Shown here: in pieces, positions 44,080 through 58,222 of the stretch
Layout: each line of letters opens with the position of its first letter
How positions within the stretch are numbered: position 1 is the stretch's first letter
Assembly: GCF_052324685.1 (NCBI RefSeq)
Contig: NC_135213.1
Coordinates: 39,209,490-39,273,489 of the forward strand
DNA: 64,000 bases
Origin: Brachyhypopomus gauderio
Lineage: Eukaryota > Chordata > Actinopteri > Gymnotiformes > Hypopomidae
Direction: 5' to 3'
Program-made: the position numbers and the translations under genes
Notes under the pieces: generated by a model
Databases searched by the model: none
Told to the model about the DNA's origin: nothing
The model's input: the letters and a program-made list of their open reading frames with translations, nothing else

Positions 44080-46360
44080 GTAATAATAATAAATAATAAT
44101 AATCTTTATTTGTATAGCACCTTTCATACATACATGCAACTCAATGTGCTTTACAGTATAAATAAAAGAAACATAAAAAGGAGAAGACAAAAAGGAAATG
44201 TTAGAAGAAATTAAAGTAAAATAACATAAAATGTAAAAAAGTAAAGTAAACAATATAATAAAAAAGTAAAGTAAATAAAACTAAAGTAAATATAAGAAGA
44301 TAACAAAATATTAAAATTAAAGATAAAAAGAAATAATTAAATAAAGTGACAAATTATAAAATAATAGACTAGAGTTTCTTAACTAAAAGCAGATCTAAAC
44401 AGAAATGTTTTGAGACTGTTCTTGAAACTATTCAGGGATTAAATGCCTCTGAGCTCTTCAGGAAGAGAATTCCAGAGCTTTGGGCCATAGTGTCTAAAAG
44501 CACCCTCGCCAATCTTTAATCGGCATCTAGGAATCACCAGTAGATTACTGTTTGAAGACCTCAGAGACCTGACTGGAACATATCTAACCATCATTTCACT
44601 GAGGTAAAGAGGGGCAAGACCATGAAGACATTTAAAAACCATGACTAGAACCTTAAAATCTATCCTAAAGCTGACAGGTAACCAGTGCAGTGAGTGGAGT
44701 GCAGGTGTAATATGATCTCTCTTTCACCTGTGGGTCAGAACCCTTGCAGCCGCATTCTGAACTCTCTGTAGGTGCGAAATAGAGCTCTTTGGAAGAGCAG
44801 ACAGAACAGCGTTACAATAATCTAGCCTTGATGTGATAAATGCATGGACAAGTTTTTCACTGTCAGCAGGAGTGAGCATATCTCGGACCTTAGCAATGTT
44901 TCGAAGGTGAAAATAAGCTGTCTTGTATGTAGTCATGATGTGTGATTTGAAGCTGAGCTCATTATCAAAGGTGACGCCCAGGTTCTTAACACATTGTCTG
45001 GCATTCAGATTCATTTGATTTAAATATTTAAACATCATTTCTTTGTGAATCACTGCCAAGAACAAGAACTTCTGTCTTCTGTTTATTTAATTGCAGAAAA
45101 TTGTCAGACATCCATGTCTGTATATCATCTATGCAGTCAAACAGTGAGCAAATTGATTTTAGGGCCTTAGGTTCTAGAGAAATGTAAAGTTGAGTGTCAT
45201 CTGCATATTGATGATAACTAATACCATGTTTATTAATGATATGTGGTAACGGAAGCATATATAGGTTGAATAGTAACGGCCCAAGAATTGATCCTTGGGG
45301 GACGCCACAAGTTATTTTTTGACGTGTGGAGGAAGAGGTACCTAATGCTACGTAGTAATCAAGCCCAGTTAGGTACGATCTAAACCAGTCTAAGACTAAG
45401 CCACTAAGGCCTACCCAGCTCTGTAGTCGATCAAGAAGAATTTCATGATCAACCGTGTCAAAAGCAGTGCTTAAATCCAGCAGAAAAAGGACTGAGAGTT
45501 TGCCTGCATCCGTATTCAATCTCAAGTCATTTACTACCTTAACTAGGGCTGTTTCAGTGCTGTGGAGAGCTCTGAAACCAGATTGAAAAGTGTCATTTAT
45601 TTGATTTACTTTTACATAATCATTCAACTGGATTGACACAACTTTTTCAATGATTTTGCTAAGAAAGGAAAGGTTAGATATAGGTCGATAATTATTGAGA
45701 ATTGTGGGATCAAGATTTCTGTTCTTTAATAGTGGTTTAACCGTTGCTGTTTTTAAAAAGTTAGGGAATTCACCCAATTGCAGAGACTGATTAACAATCG
45801 TTAGAACTTCATTTGCTAATGAGCTCAGAACCTGCTTGAAAAAGCATGTAGGTAAAGGGTCCAGTTCACAAGTAGAGGATTTTAGTGATGAGATCACATC
45901 AAGTAGTGTTGTCAACTTCTTGGAAATAAGACATATTAAAGTTAGGCTGAGTAACTGATATAAGGGTTGATAGTCTATTAGTGCTTGTTGCTATGTTCTG
46001 CCTTATACTAGTAATCTTGTCCCTAAAAAATATTGCAAACTCATCACATTTTTCAACTGAAACAGTCTCAGGGAAGAAACAGGAGGTGGGGTTTACTAGC
46101 TGATCTATACTTCTGAACAAGACAGCCGAGTTATTATTTGATGAATTGATTAAGGTAGAGAAATAGTTTTTCCTTGCTGATTTCACTTCACTGTTGTAAT
46201 TGTGCAATGTTGTTTTATAAATATCAAAATGTACTTGCAATTCTGACCTTCGCCAACGTCTCTCAGCCTGCCTACAATCTTGCCTAAATTTTACAATAGA
46301 AGGAGTGTAGATTAAACAGCGTGAATCTAATGTTATCAGACAAACTTGGGATACAAACTA
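44080..46360 (-). mobile_element. L2/CR1-type LINE fragment in intron 9, copy 2
   Basis: Same element and site as 5952-8600, without the solo LTR. The TAA tail again touches the exon 9 donor. Confidence 0.85.
44439..46240 (-). pseudogene. LINE reverse transcriptase remnant, copy 2
   Basis: Frames 46240-45899, 45915-45028, 45065-44724 and 44642-44439. It shares the two old frameshifts with copy 1 and has a further break near 44700. FDTVDHEILL, GVPQGSILGPLLF and YADDTQLYISL are present. Confidence 0.85.
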
Positions 46361-46422
46361 AATCAATGAAAGTAAATCCAAAATATTGATTCTCCCTGTT
46401 TCTCTCTTTCTTTGCTCTTTCG

Positions 46423-46542
<120 letters not shown>

Positions 46543-46543
46543 G

Positions 46544-47849
46544 CTCTGATGAAGGGCAGGTTATAAGACTCGGTAGAAAGCTGAAAACTCCAACCAGAAT
46601 TCAGCGAAAGAAGAAAAGGATCCAAAGCGAGAGGAACAACTACAGCCCAACTCCACCCTCTACACCCACTCCACCCTCTACACCCACTCCACCCTCTACA
46701 TCCCCTCCACCCTCTACATCCCCTCCACCCTCTACACCCACTCCACCATCTACATCCCCTCCACCCTCTACATCCCCTCCACCCTCTACACCCACTCCAC
46801 CCTCTACATCCCCTCCACCCTCTACACCCACTCCACCCTCTACACCCACTCCACCCTCTACATCCCCTCCACCCTCTACACCCACTCCACCCTCTACACC
46901 CACTCCACCCTCTACATCCCCTCCACCCTCTACACCCACTCCACCCTCTACACCCACTCCACCCTCTACACCCTCTACACCCCCTCCACCCTCTACACCC
47001 TCTACACCCACTCCACCCTCTACACCCACTCCACCCTCTACACCCCCTCCACCCTCTACACCCCCTCCACCCTCTACACCCCCTCCACCCTCTACACCCA
47101 CTCCACCCTCTACACCCACTCCACCCTCTACATCCCCTCCACCCTCTACACCCACTCCACCCTCTACATCCCCTCCACCCTCTACACCCACTCCACCCTC
47201 TACATCCCCTCCACCCTCTACACCCACTCCACCCTCTACATCCCCTCCACCCTCTACATCCCCTCCACCCTCTACACCCACTCCACCATCTACACCCCCT
47301 CCACCCTCTACACCCCCTCCACCCTCTACATCCCCTCCACCCTCTACACCCACTCCACCCTCTACACCCCCTCCACCCTCTACACCCCCTCCACCCTCTA
47401 CACCCACTCCACCCTCTACATCCCCTCCACCCTCTACTTCCCCTCCACCCTCTACATCCCCTCCACCCTCTACACCCTCTCCACCCTCTACACCCACTCC
47501 ACCCTCTACACCCACTCCACCCTCTACACCCTCTCCACCCTCTACATCCCCTCCACCCTCTACATCCCCTCCACCCTCTACACCCACTCCACCCTCTACA
47601 CCTTCTCCACCCTCTACACCCACTCCACCCTCTACATCCCCTCCACCCTCTACATCCACTCCACCCTCTACACCTTCTCCACCCTCTACATCCCCTCCAC
47701 CCTCTACACCTTCTCCACCCTCTACACCCACTCCACCCTCTACACCCACTCCACCCTCTACACCTTCTCCACCCTCTACACCCTCTCCACCCCCGTCACC
47801 CTCTGCAGCTGTGAGACATCGCCCGTCTTACACAGGCACTAGAGAACAG
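46544..47849 (+). CDS. Gene copy 2, exon 10 with expanded coding minisatellite
   Basis: 1306 nt between TTAG and GTATCT. Same start (SDEGQVIRLGRKLKTPTRIQ) and end (VRHRPSYTGTREQ) as copy 1, with the TPPSTP/SPPPST repeat enlarged to about 63 units and no stop. It exceeds the copy 1 exon by 882 nt, exactly 49 x 18. Confidence 0.6.
46650..47785. repeat. 18-bp coding minisatellite, about 63 units
   Basis: Same unit as 8823-9080. Several higher-order blocks recur (for example alternating acaccc act and acatcc cct units), and a few short STPSTP units interrupt it near 46970-47010. Confidence 0.93.
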
Positions 47850-47937
47850 GTATCTAGTGACGTCTTTACTTTGGTCTCATTTTCCTGTTCATATTTAATA
47901 AATTTTAGTAATGTTGTGTGTGTGTGTGTGTGGTGGT

Positions 47938-48150
47938 TAGCCCGCACCCGCCTACAGCACGTAGTGTTAGGTAGACCCGCACCCGCCTTCAGCAGGTAGT
48001 GTTAGGTAGACCCGCACCCGCCTTCAGCAGGTAGTGTTAGATAGACCCGCACCTGCCTACAGCAGGTAGTGTTAGGTAGACCCGCACCCGCCTACAGCAG
48101 GTAGTGTTGGGTAGACCCGCACCCGCCTACAGCAGGTAGTGTTAGGTAGA
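47938..48150. repeat. 35-bp splice-donor minisatellite, about 6 units, and deletion junction
   Basis: gtggtggttagcccgcaccc joins intron 10 DNA directly to the middle of a 35-bp unit. Several units read ccttcagcag instead of cctacagcag. Confidence 0.9.
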
Positions 48151-48542
48151 CACGCCTACAGCAGGTGGAGTTAGGGAGACCCACCTACAGTAGGAGGAGT
48201 TAGGGATCAGGTCACTCCCCCCAGCACACCGGCTTTCCTTTCTACGTGCCTTCTGAATAGCATGTGACGTGAATACAGAGCCCTGTTCCCTAATGTGGGA
48301 TGGGTCAGGACTTAAACTGGTGCTACACCATTCAAACACTTCAATCAGCACCTGTGTGTCATAACCTGTGTATCATAAACAAGACATTACTCCCATATTC
48401 CTTGATAAACACAAGCTGAAACACTGAACCGTTTGCACTAAAACAATCTGCCACCAATTTAGCACCAGTATCTTCCCCAGCCACATCAACCCACCTGTCC
48501 TGACTCTGGTGTCTCCTGTGCTGGTGTGTATGACGTGAACAG
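48151..48542. other. Intron DNA between minisatellite and exon 21, copy 2
   Basis: Matches 17241-17616 of copy 1. No gene or repeat recognised in either copy. Confidence 0.5.
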
Positions 48543-48773
48543 AAGGCGGAGAGCACGACCATGCTCCTAAATCAGAGCTTGAAGCAGTCAAAGTGGGAGA
48601 TCCGAGACCTGAGAGCAGTGCTTGCAGAGTCTGAGCGGGTCCACAAGGGGGCAGCAGGGAGGCAGGAGCAACAGAGCAGGAGCTGGGCTCAGGATATTCT
48701 CATGGAATGTGTGGCTACAGGAGCTGCTGACAGCCAATGGCATGCCTGCACACACCAAGCCCCTCCCACCCAG
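48543..48773 (+). CDS. Gene copy 2, exon 21 (2 nt shorter)
   Basis: KAESTTMLLNQSLKQSKWEI continues with Arg (CGA) where copy 1 has TGA. gaatgtgtggc replaces gaatgtgtgtggc, so after MECV the frame shifts to ATGAADSQWHACTHQAPPTQ and the exon ends in phase 0 rather than 2. Confidence 0.6.
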
Positions 48774-48994
48774 GTAAATATATACCTGTGTATGTGTGTT
48801 AATGACCATCCTTGTCTTTAACGTTGTAGTGAGAGTGTGCTAACCCTAACCTTGGCACTACATTAGGTACACAAGCCATTATACCTACACTGAACACATT
48901 AGGCACGGCTCTTTTCTAAATGCCTTTCGTAAGTGTGTAAATACACAGTGCAGCTCATCATTTGGTTTGCACTATATCACTTCTACCCTGTTCA

Positions 48995-49470
48995 AATGCT
49001 AAATGTAAATGTGCCATATTTTGTCAATTTTGATTTTTTTCACCGCAATCGAAATTTGTCCTCCTCTTTTAACCCATTTGTGCAGTTAGAACACACACAC
49101 ACACACACACTAGTGATTACTAGGGGGCTGTGGATCACACGTGCCCAGAGCGGTGGGCAGCCCTAGCCCAGCGCCCGGGGAGCAGTTGGGGTTAGGTGCC
49201 TTGCTCAAGGGTACCTCAGTCATGGCCTCAGGTCTGGGAATCGAACCCATGACCCTCCGGTCACAAGACCAGTTCCCTATCACAGGACCATGACTGCCCC
49301 TTAACCGTACAAGTCTTGTTTCTCTGCTCTTGCCGTCACTTGCCGCCCTAGTAATCACTAGTGTGTGTGTGTGTTCTAACTGCACAGGTGGGTTAAAAGC
49401 GGAGGACAAATTTCGATTGCGGTGTAAAAAATCACAATTGACAAAATATGGCACATTTACATTTTATTTA
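48995..49470. repeat. SINE inverted pair in the last intron, copy 2
   Basis: Same palindrome as 18072-18570 with shorter CA/GT runs (about 49091-49110 and 49361-49374). Confidence 0.75.
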
Positions 49471-49534
49471 CAAATGTTTGCCAACTGTGATGAGCTAAAA
49501 TTACTAGCACATCCTTCTGACTTTTGTTTTACAG

Positions 49535-49564
49535 GAAGCGTGCGGCTACAGGAGTCGATTTTGA
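49535..49564 (+). CDS. Gene copy 2, last exon, out of frame
   Basis: Entered in phase 0 it reads EACGYRSRF and stops at TGA 49562-49564. The ancestral frame would end GVDFDDGDDA as in copy 1. Confidence 0.45.
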   Translation, partial: EACGYRSRF

Positions 49565-49761
49565 TGATGGAGATGATGCGTAATCTCTTCATGCTTATGA
49601 AATAACATGAAATGTTCCAGTTTTAATCCACCAACACTATCACTGTTACTAATCGGTATTTTTAAGTAGATAATATTAACAATACAAATGTTTTTTAAAT
49701 CTCTATGGAACTATTGTAATGAATTATGAAGGTCGTATGATTTTAAGAATGGCATTTTTGA

Positions 49762-49767
49762 AATAAA
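49762..49767 (+). terminator. Poly(A) signal AATAAA, gene copy 2
   Basis: Same position relative to the last exon as in copy 1. Confidence 0.5.
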
Positions 49768-49774
49768 TATTCTA

Positions 49775-50390
49775 TTTTAATTTCCTAAAAGAGTGATTTG
49801 TTTTGTTATGTATAAAATTTAAAACGAGTGCCTACATCAGTTCATCTCAAGAGTATGGAATAAACCATTAAAAGTGAAGTTTGGTACTGCATAAAGTTGA
49901 AACGGATAAAACAATTCCAAAGATAAATAACCATATGCACATTTATATCTTAGAAAATATGAAATTCTATCAAGGTACTAAAGGATACTGTACAAGAAAA
50001 TATAATACACAAGTTTTTAGAAAGGTCATTTTCATGGTTTGTTTGAATGGGGAGTACAGAAACCAGCTTTTCTTTGCAAGCACATTCTTTAATCTGCTTT
50101 AATCTTAATCTGTTTTAACATAACTCCCTGACCTTATGTGTACCACTGCATACTACCTGCACGTGGCCAGGTCTACTAATGTAGACCTACCAATGTAGAC
50201 CTACACAAAGCAACAAGAAAGTGCAAGAAAGTATTTACGTGTTGCTCGGTAACATAAGTTTGTGAAACTTTTTGTAATGACAAAGTTTAATAAACATATC
50301 ACAGTCTTCTGGCATTTATTATGCTCCTGTTAACTAAGAAATGGCGCTTGTAGAACTGTTGAAATGAAGCGTGATTTCAACTGAAATTGC
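49775..50390. other. Intergenic DNA without recognisable gene, copy 2
   Basis: Collinear with 18870-19490 with small indels. No feature beyond those named in copy 1. Confidence 0.5.
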
Positions 50391-50448
50391 ATATGTGTGT
50401 GTGTATATATACTGTATATGAATCTATACATGGTACGTAGTGTATATG

Positions 50449-50586
50449 TGTAACGCTGGGACAGAAGCAGCAGGAGACAGAGGCTGAGGGTGACCGGGTG
50501 TGCTCTGTGTGGTTGTGGGCGTGCGTGTGACCGAGGGAGTGTGTGTAGGCGCCCTCTGGCGGCCTCCAGGCCGACCTACCGTGACA
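50449..50586. mobile_element. 138-bp TG..CA element, copy 2
   Basis: Same as 19640-19777, with CCGTGACA at its end and flanked by ATATG, so it predates the duplication. Confidence 0.7.
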
Positions 50587-51165
50587 ATATGTCAGCTTTT
50601 ATTGTCATAGGGACAATATTACTTCCAGCAATAATATGATTACAAAGCCACATATTGGTATATCAAAATAACTAACAAACTTAACAACTTGACCCTGACA
50701 AAATACAGGGGAAAACAACTGGAAAGCTACTGAAACCTACATTGTTCACTCAGTCAGTAACCTCTACAGCTTGTCTTTTCTCTCTCAGCTTTTCAGTGCC
50801 ACCTTTACGTTTGGTAGTTTGTTTAGACCAGGGGTGCCCACACCTTTTCAGCTTGTGAGCTACTTATAAGATGACCTAGTCAAAATGATCTACCTACAAT
50901 AAAAATGCAAAACAAATGTATTTCTTCTATATTATAATTATTATATTATTTCAGTTATTATTGTTACTATTTAATAGTATTACTATTAATAATAGTATTG
51001 CTATTTAATAGTGTATTAAACCAAGGACCCAATCAAGGTCCAGGACCCCTTATATTTTACACGACGTCTTCCTTTTTTGATAGAAACACCTTCTCTCTCG
51101 TTACATTCATCCATCTCTGATTAGTTTAGTCTGATCGGGTTTGTTGTTCCCGCTGTCAGCGCTAA

Positions 51166-51215
51166 TCTCGCGAGAACTGACACTCAGGCTACTGCAGGTT
51201 GACTTTCTCGCGAGG
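51166..51215. promoter_or_regulatory. Paired TCTCGCGAGA-type motifs, A position of copy 2
   Basis: TCTCGCGAGA at 51166-51175 and TCTCGCGAGG at 51206-51215, with 40-bp spacing as elsewhere. Confidence 0.5.
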
Positions 51216-51256
51216 CTAGCGACATAATTCAGTTTGGAGAGACACTTGAATGCTTA

Positions 51257-51455
51257 AAAACACATCACAAAACAGCTTTACAATTGTATGGGTCCAGATC
51301 CCTAATGAGCGACAGAGATGACAGTGGTGAGGAAAAACTCCCTATGATGGTGGGGATTAGGAAGAAACCTCAGGAGGACCAAGACTCAAAAGCGAACCCA
51401 TCCTCCATTGGGCGACCCGTTAGCATAAGTCTGTATTTATAATCCAAATATAGTT
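51257..51455. mobile_element. Retroposon-like repeat tail, A position copy 2
   Basis: Same repeat as 20430-20640. An (ATA)n run follows near 51620-51646. Confidence 0.5.
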
Positions 51456-51709
51456 CTATAGTTATAGTTCTAATTCCAGGCCAAGCAGTCACAGTCCCAT
51501 CAGTGCAGGTGGTGAACCTCAGATAGGAGTTGGCATCAGTGCGTCCTCTGTGGCAATGGCACATCCAACCAAAATGAATAAGTTCATAAAATGTGTTTAG
51601 AAATAATTATGGTATTTCATAATAATAATAATAATAATAATAATAATGTCTCTAGGGCACAGGTTCGTTTACTACCCTTTCTGTAACGTACTAATCAGGC
51701 AGACAAGGA

Positions 51710-52964
51710 TCCAAGTGCGGATAATAGCCGTCTTTATTGAAACAATGATCACAGAGCTATCAAACAGGTGAGGGTGCCATCTAGTTGCAGCTCCATTGAA
51801 TCCCCTGTGGTTCTTTGGCCTAAAGAGAGAGAGGAGAAAAAGACAGGAGAAAATGATTATTATGAGTATTGATGTGATATGAATTTGAATTTGTTGCACA
51901 TCCTTGGTTGTTTTTTATACGTGTAATGAGTGTATACGTATCCAGTAAGTGTTCTCTAATACTGTGTATTCACCCACTATGGGATATGTATATGGGTAGA
52001 CAAAACTGAGTTGTCATGTGTGAGGACTAAACTCACATCACTCTGCAGGCACATTTTGAGGCAGACCAGTTCATCAGAACCAAACAGGGCAAGACCAGGC
52101 TGAGAGCAGATGCTGTTTCCACCATTTTTGTGCATCGCCCCGCACTCAGAAAGAGGAAGCCCCCTGCACAATACGAAATGACAGAAAGAAGAAACGGTTA
52201 AAAGATGGTCAGCTTGGAAACAAGAGCCAATCCACAAAGGTGAAAAACAGCAGGCAACTAATATACACTAACAAGATAAATTAAATACAACATAAATAAT
52301 ACAATAATAGAATACAAGTCTAGTATGGTTACATATGATTACATATATCATACTATACTAGATTTTAGTATGTTGTATTCCTCTTTAGTCTTGTAAGATT
52401 CATTGATCAAAACTGCCACCCTAGTTTCAACTTGCCTTGTGTTTTCAATCTCTTGATGATCTTCTCTCTCCCTTTGCCATCAATCCAAAGTCTGCTGAGC
52501 ATAATACAGATAATAGTCAACAGATTAACAAAACCTACAAACACTTGATCTATAAATTACACTGTTGTGTACTAGTTAGAAGTCTTAAATATGCATTCTA
52601 GTCAATATCAGCAGTGATGTATCACAAGAATGGCTCTCCTCCTTATTGTGCGTTATCTTAACGTTAATGGATATCCTCATTTCACCTCCTCCACCCAACA
52701 CACTCTACAATCACACTCAAATGTTTAACATCGCGTTTAGGTGAAATGGCATTAAGAGAGGAATTTACTATTAATAGGCTGTAGGTCGTTAATGTGAAAG
52801 CTCGCTAACCGTATTCGCGTTGTCTTAGCATAGAATTAGTTCCCTAAATCTGCTTATAAGAGGTGGATAATTCACTAAAATGCTTTAATTCACATTTAAC
52901 GCACATGTTAATTTGATTCTGATGTCCTTATAATACACAATCAGATTTTTTAAGCGTACTAACC
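51710..52964 (-). other. Exon-like segments downstream of ORF A2, with poly(A) signal
   Basis: Same donors and blocks as 20880-22136, with AATAAA at 51738-51733 and donor GTTAGT at 52963 on the minus strand. The 59-nt block retains LWIDGKGREKIIKRLKTQ, but its donor is changed by one base (cttgcc in place of cttacc, GCAAGT on the minus strand). Confidence 0.35.
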
Positions 52965-53307
52965 TGTAAAAGTGTATCACAGATGGTCCACTGGTCCAGC
53001 TTGACTGCGCTGCTCGTATTTGCTGTAATCAAACGGGTCCGTTGGAGTGAACGGAGATGGCGCGACTCTCTCTCTTATATGGTTCTGGTTCAGAGGGACT
53101 AGGCAGGGGACGAGGTCTAGGAGGAGATCAGAGGTCGGTACACGGGGAAGGCAGTAACACGGGGAGACCGCTCGGTACGTGGCATGGCACCAATACTTCA
53201 CAAGAAGAGTGAGGGGGAAGATTAAATAGTTGCGATGGGGAGGCGCGATGAGCGGCAGGTGAACCGCATCTACACGGAGATCATGTGCGGTTCCTCACAC
53301 TTTCACT

Positions 53308-53859
53308 TCAGTGCTTGAACCATTTTCGCCATATGCTCCTCCACCATCGTCCCAGAGTTCTCTTCTCAGAGCCCTCAGCTCTCTTTATCTTTTCATTCTC
53401 CTTCATCTTTTGCCTAAGTTCTTCTACTTCACTCAGTCGTGCCTTTTCATTTTCCTGGTAGAAGAAGATCTCGTGCCTAAGCTTGATCTTCTCCAGCTCC
53501 TCCCTCGCTGTGTACTCGGCCAACCTTCTCATCTCCTTTATACACGCCTCCTCCATTAGCTTCCTCTCCTCTTCGATGACCCTCTTTTCATCCTCCAGTT
53601 CCTTAAGTCTGTTCTTCATTTCTTCTCTCTCTCTTGCCCACTCCTTTTCCATCTTCTTGTACTCACTGACCATCTCTTTGTTTTGTATTTTCTCTGTGTC
53701 TACTCGATCTGTGGCTTTCTTAATCTTGGATATCATATTATCAATTCTCATGTTGAACATCTCCTCCTGTTCACTCAGCGTCTGTGTGTAATCCATTGTT
53801 TGTTCCTCACTTCTTTTCAGAATTTCACTTTCCATCTCAGTTTGTATACTGCAGTCCAT
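53308..53859 (-). CDS. Coiled-coil protein with Trp/Arg/Lys-rich tail, A2 (183 aa)
   Basis: Differs from A1 at only two residues that I can see: Lys to Met in EEQTMDYT and Phe to Leu in MRRLAEYT. Same short form and same tail GRWWRSIWRKWFKH. TATA box at 53994-53986. Confidence 0.55.
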   Translation of the reverse strand: MDCSIQTEMESEILKRSEEQTMDYTQTLSEQEEMFNMRIDNMISKIKKATDRVDTEKIQNKEMVSEYKKMEKEWAREREEMKNRLKELEDEKRVIEEERKLMEEACIKEMRRLAEYTAREELEKIKLRHEIFFYQENEKARLSEVEELRQKMKENEKIKRAEGSEKRTLGRWWRSIWRKWFKH

Positions 53860-53985
53860 CTTCTTTCTTATAACTCTCCACTGTCCACTACTGTGTTAAT
53901 TAGTTGTATGTTCAGCTGTGATGCTGTACAGTCTTTCCTTTTTCTCTACAAATATCACACTGGTGTCGACTGCCTTGACGTGCGG

Positions 53986-53994
53986 CCTTATATA
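53986..53994 (-). promoter_or_regulatory. TATA box of the A2 module
   Basis: TATATAAGG on the minus strand, 135 bp before the ATG at 53859. Confidence 0.55.
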
Positions 53995-54303
53995 CGTTCG
54001 GTTATGTTGTGTTATGTCGTTACTATAGAAACGAGAAGGGTAACGCTGCAGGCCGGAGCCCCGGTGGGCGTGGGTAAAGGGCGGAGCATGTGTCAATCAT
54101 TTTCGACTGCAGCCAATCAGATACTAGACTTTTGTTGTCAATCAATTTTCATTAAGCCAATTATCAGCCAGAGTTAGCTGTCAATCATTTTTTACTGCAG
54201 CCAATCATCTTAACAGATCTGCCAAAAGAAGGCGGATACTGCACGGAGAATCTCTTTAAACAGAAGTATATGCCGCTCTTACACAAAAGTAGCTGAATAA
54301 AAA

Positions 54304-55175
54304 CTAGTGGTGGGCCGTTAACGGCATTAACGGCGGTCGTTAATTTGATACTCTTATCGGGCGATATAAAAATTATCGCCGTTAATCTATTCTTAAAGTT
54401 GGGTTGGGAACTGGGTCAAAATGGGTAAGCAAACTACGATGACTTTCAACTTGATAGTTGAGCTCGGCTGTATTCCTAACCAAATTGCACAGTAGGGGCG
54501 AGAACGAGTTTTCAAACCTGTGAATTACAAATCGTACGTGTGTTTACATGGATGCGGCCACAAAGTCGCCAGGTTTGCTTCATGGAAAATTTATTTTTAG
54601 GAACGTAAAGTGTTACCGGAGCGGAGCTCGGAGCGGTCGTTTTCTGCATGGTCCTAGCGCTAGATTCGTCGCTATTTAAATATTTATTTTTAACCGTTTA
54701 AAACTGCAGAGGACCAAAACCGGCTTTTGAAAAAAATTACGTAATTACAAATTACGTCCGTGAGGTTAAATGTACTAAATATTGGCTTACATTTCAAATA
54801 TCATGTTTAGCTGAATAAACATGTTATCAACCCCTTTTAATGTACAGTATGTACAGTATGTAGGCTTACAAATTCATGTTTAACTGAATAAACCGTTGAA
54901 CACGAGTAGCCTACATTTTATTGAGCATGTTTTTTTTCTTCAAGTATCAAAGTAGAACAGCTTCCTCAAGCAGTCATTGATGCATTTTGGAAACAGGAGA
55001 TGAGCCCCTGGTCTAACGCACCCCCTGTATTAAGAAACCCTATCTCAAAAACTGACTTTTAGTCATTACTTGGGTAGCACGCATATGAACCATTTTAATA
55101 TAGATTAATCTAGATTAATTTCAAGAATTAAGTGAGATTAATCTAGATTAAAAAAATTAATCTATGCCCACCCCT
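54304..55175. mobile_element. hAT-like MITE, copy 2
   Basis: Same ends and flanking AATAAAAA/AATAAAAC as 23475-24338, with a small internal duplication of gtacagtat. Confidence 0.75.
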
Positions 55176-55445
55176 AATAAAACCATTAGAAGAGCCATAA
55201 CTTTAGACATTTTTAAATCAAAGTTTAAAATACTTCTCACTTGTTATTCTGGAACGGCACTTTAATGTTTTTTTTTTCCTTTATTGCAAGTATTGCATCA
55301 TTTGTACATCATTTGACAATAAATGACAAAATTAAACAACATTAAACAACAAACAGTATTAATACATATTTGAGTTATTTTGACAACAGAAGTTGACTTA
55401 ACTTTGAAGTTCAAATGAAAAAATGTAACTCTTTGTACTTGTGCT

Positions 55446-56652
<1,207 letters not shown>

Positions 56653-56996
56653 GATTGCAACTCACCTTGAATTCCTTCATGGGTGGGGTTTATATATGCA
56701 TCACAGCTGAAGCAAATGAAGGATCATTATAGAGTTATCAAAGGCTTAGTTATGTTTCAACTCTACTTTAGTCCATAAAAACTGTCAGAAAGCTTTAAAA
56801 ACAACAATATTATATAGGGGTTGAATAATTGTGACATGGCTATCTTAACAAAATATACTGTTACACACAAATACTATATCATGCATTTTCTGTTCTGATT
56901 ATATGTATCACTCAACTCATGAAGTCATCCAAAGAAGAATCTTGCTATTTGAAAAAACATATATTGATAAATCTTTAAAATCTTTGGGGGGTTGAA

Positions 56997-57000
<4 letters not shown>

Positions 57001-57056
<56 letters not shown>
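57001..57056. repeat. (TA)n array, empty site of the BEL/Pao insertion
   Basis: The flanks ggggttgaatatt and gagtgtaaattgtcagcggg correspond to both sides of the retrotransposon in copy 1. Confidence 0.93.
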
Positions 57057-57060
<4 letters not shown>

Positions 57061-57300
57061 GCGAGTGTAAATTGTCAGCGGGGGGGGGGGTGTAAATGGA
57101 CACAAATTAAGTATTATATCGCGATCGATCGCCAAGTATAAACGCCTCCGCCGAGCAGAGCGTTGAGGAGCGATTTCGATTGGAGGATCGTGCTCTCTGT
57201 CTGAGATATTTTATTATTCATTTTTTGCTGATGCTGGTCCAGCGTGGCGCGTGCCAGTGATTATGCCTCGGCATGCCCACGTGCCATATGTTACCGAGCC

Positions 57301-57565
57301 CTGATGATGGAGATGATGCGTAATCTCTTCATGCTGATGAAATAACATGAAATGTTCCAGTTTTAATCCACCAACACTATCACTGTTACTAATAGGTATT
57401 TTTAAATGCATAATATTAACAATACAAATGGTTTTTAAATCTCTATGGAACTATTGTAATGAATTATGAAGGTCGTATGATTTTAGGAATGGCATTTCTG
57501 AAATAAATATTCTATTTTAATTTCCTAAAAGAGTGATTTGTTTTGTTATGTATAAAATTTAAAAC
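57301..57565 (+). pseudogene. Orphan duplicate of the coiled-coil gene 3' end, B position copy 2
   Basis: Counterpart of 33713-33981, again without upstream exons. Confidence 0.8.
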
Positions 57566-57679
57566 AATTGTGTTGTGTTCTATAGAGTTCTAATTAGATC
57601 CTCCACTAGGAGGCACTGTGTACTGTGTAAGAGAGGAAGGCAGAGGAGAAGAAGGAGTGCCATGTGCTCAGTAAAGTAC

Positions 57680-57989
57680 GGCTGTGTTCGAAATAGCCTA
57701 CTACATACTACTGGCGTACTGATCGAGCCCCAAATCAGTATGCAGTATGTGACCAAAATGAAAATTTTCAGTACGTGAAACATACCCGGATGACCTACTA
57801 CTTCCGCAAAATATTCCAGTACGCGAACAGAGCTATCTTCGTGGTGTACTGCATCCCATCATGCAACGCTACGTTCACGTAACCCCGTAGTATGCTTTGC
57901 TTTTGTCGCATACTGGAAACTGTACTGCATACTACTACGAGGACCAGTATGCAGTATCCAGTATGTAGTAGTCTATTTCGAACAAAGCC
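57680..57989. mobile_element. Harbinger-like MITE, copy 2
   Basis: Same ends as 34092-34431 and 30 bp shorter through loss of one internal cagtatgcagtatccagta unit. Flanked by TAC. Confidence 0.65.
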
Positions 57990-58222
57990 TACGTGTGTAT
58001 TTAATCTGTACGGTTGTGTTGCTTCTTACTTTCATTTAACAACCTAACAAATTGGCAAAGAGGATGGCCGTTTCCCTACCGCCACCATTCCTCCAGTGTC
58101 CTGGCGAATCGACGCTTTCGTTCAGTACGTGGCTGCAAATGTTTGAGGGGAATGTTGAGAATGACTTGGAGTTATATTGTGTTGTTTAAGTGTTCCCTTT
58201 ATATTTTTGAGCAGTATATATA

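Noticed and set aside
46640..47749. Minus-strand 369-codon Val/Glu/Gly repeat ORF
   Set aside because: It is the antisense of the exon 10 minisatellite. The plus strand has the splice sites and flanking unique codons.
49330..49605. Frame ending SVRLQESILMMEMMRNLFML in the last exon region
   Set aside because: It starts inside the intron and SINE and does not fit the splice phase. The phase-consistent frame ends GVDFDDGDDA in copy 1.
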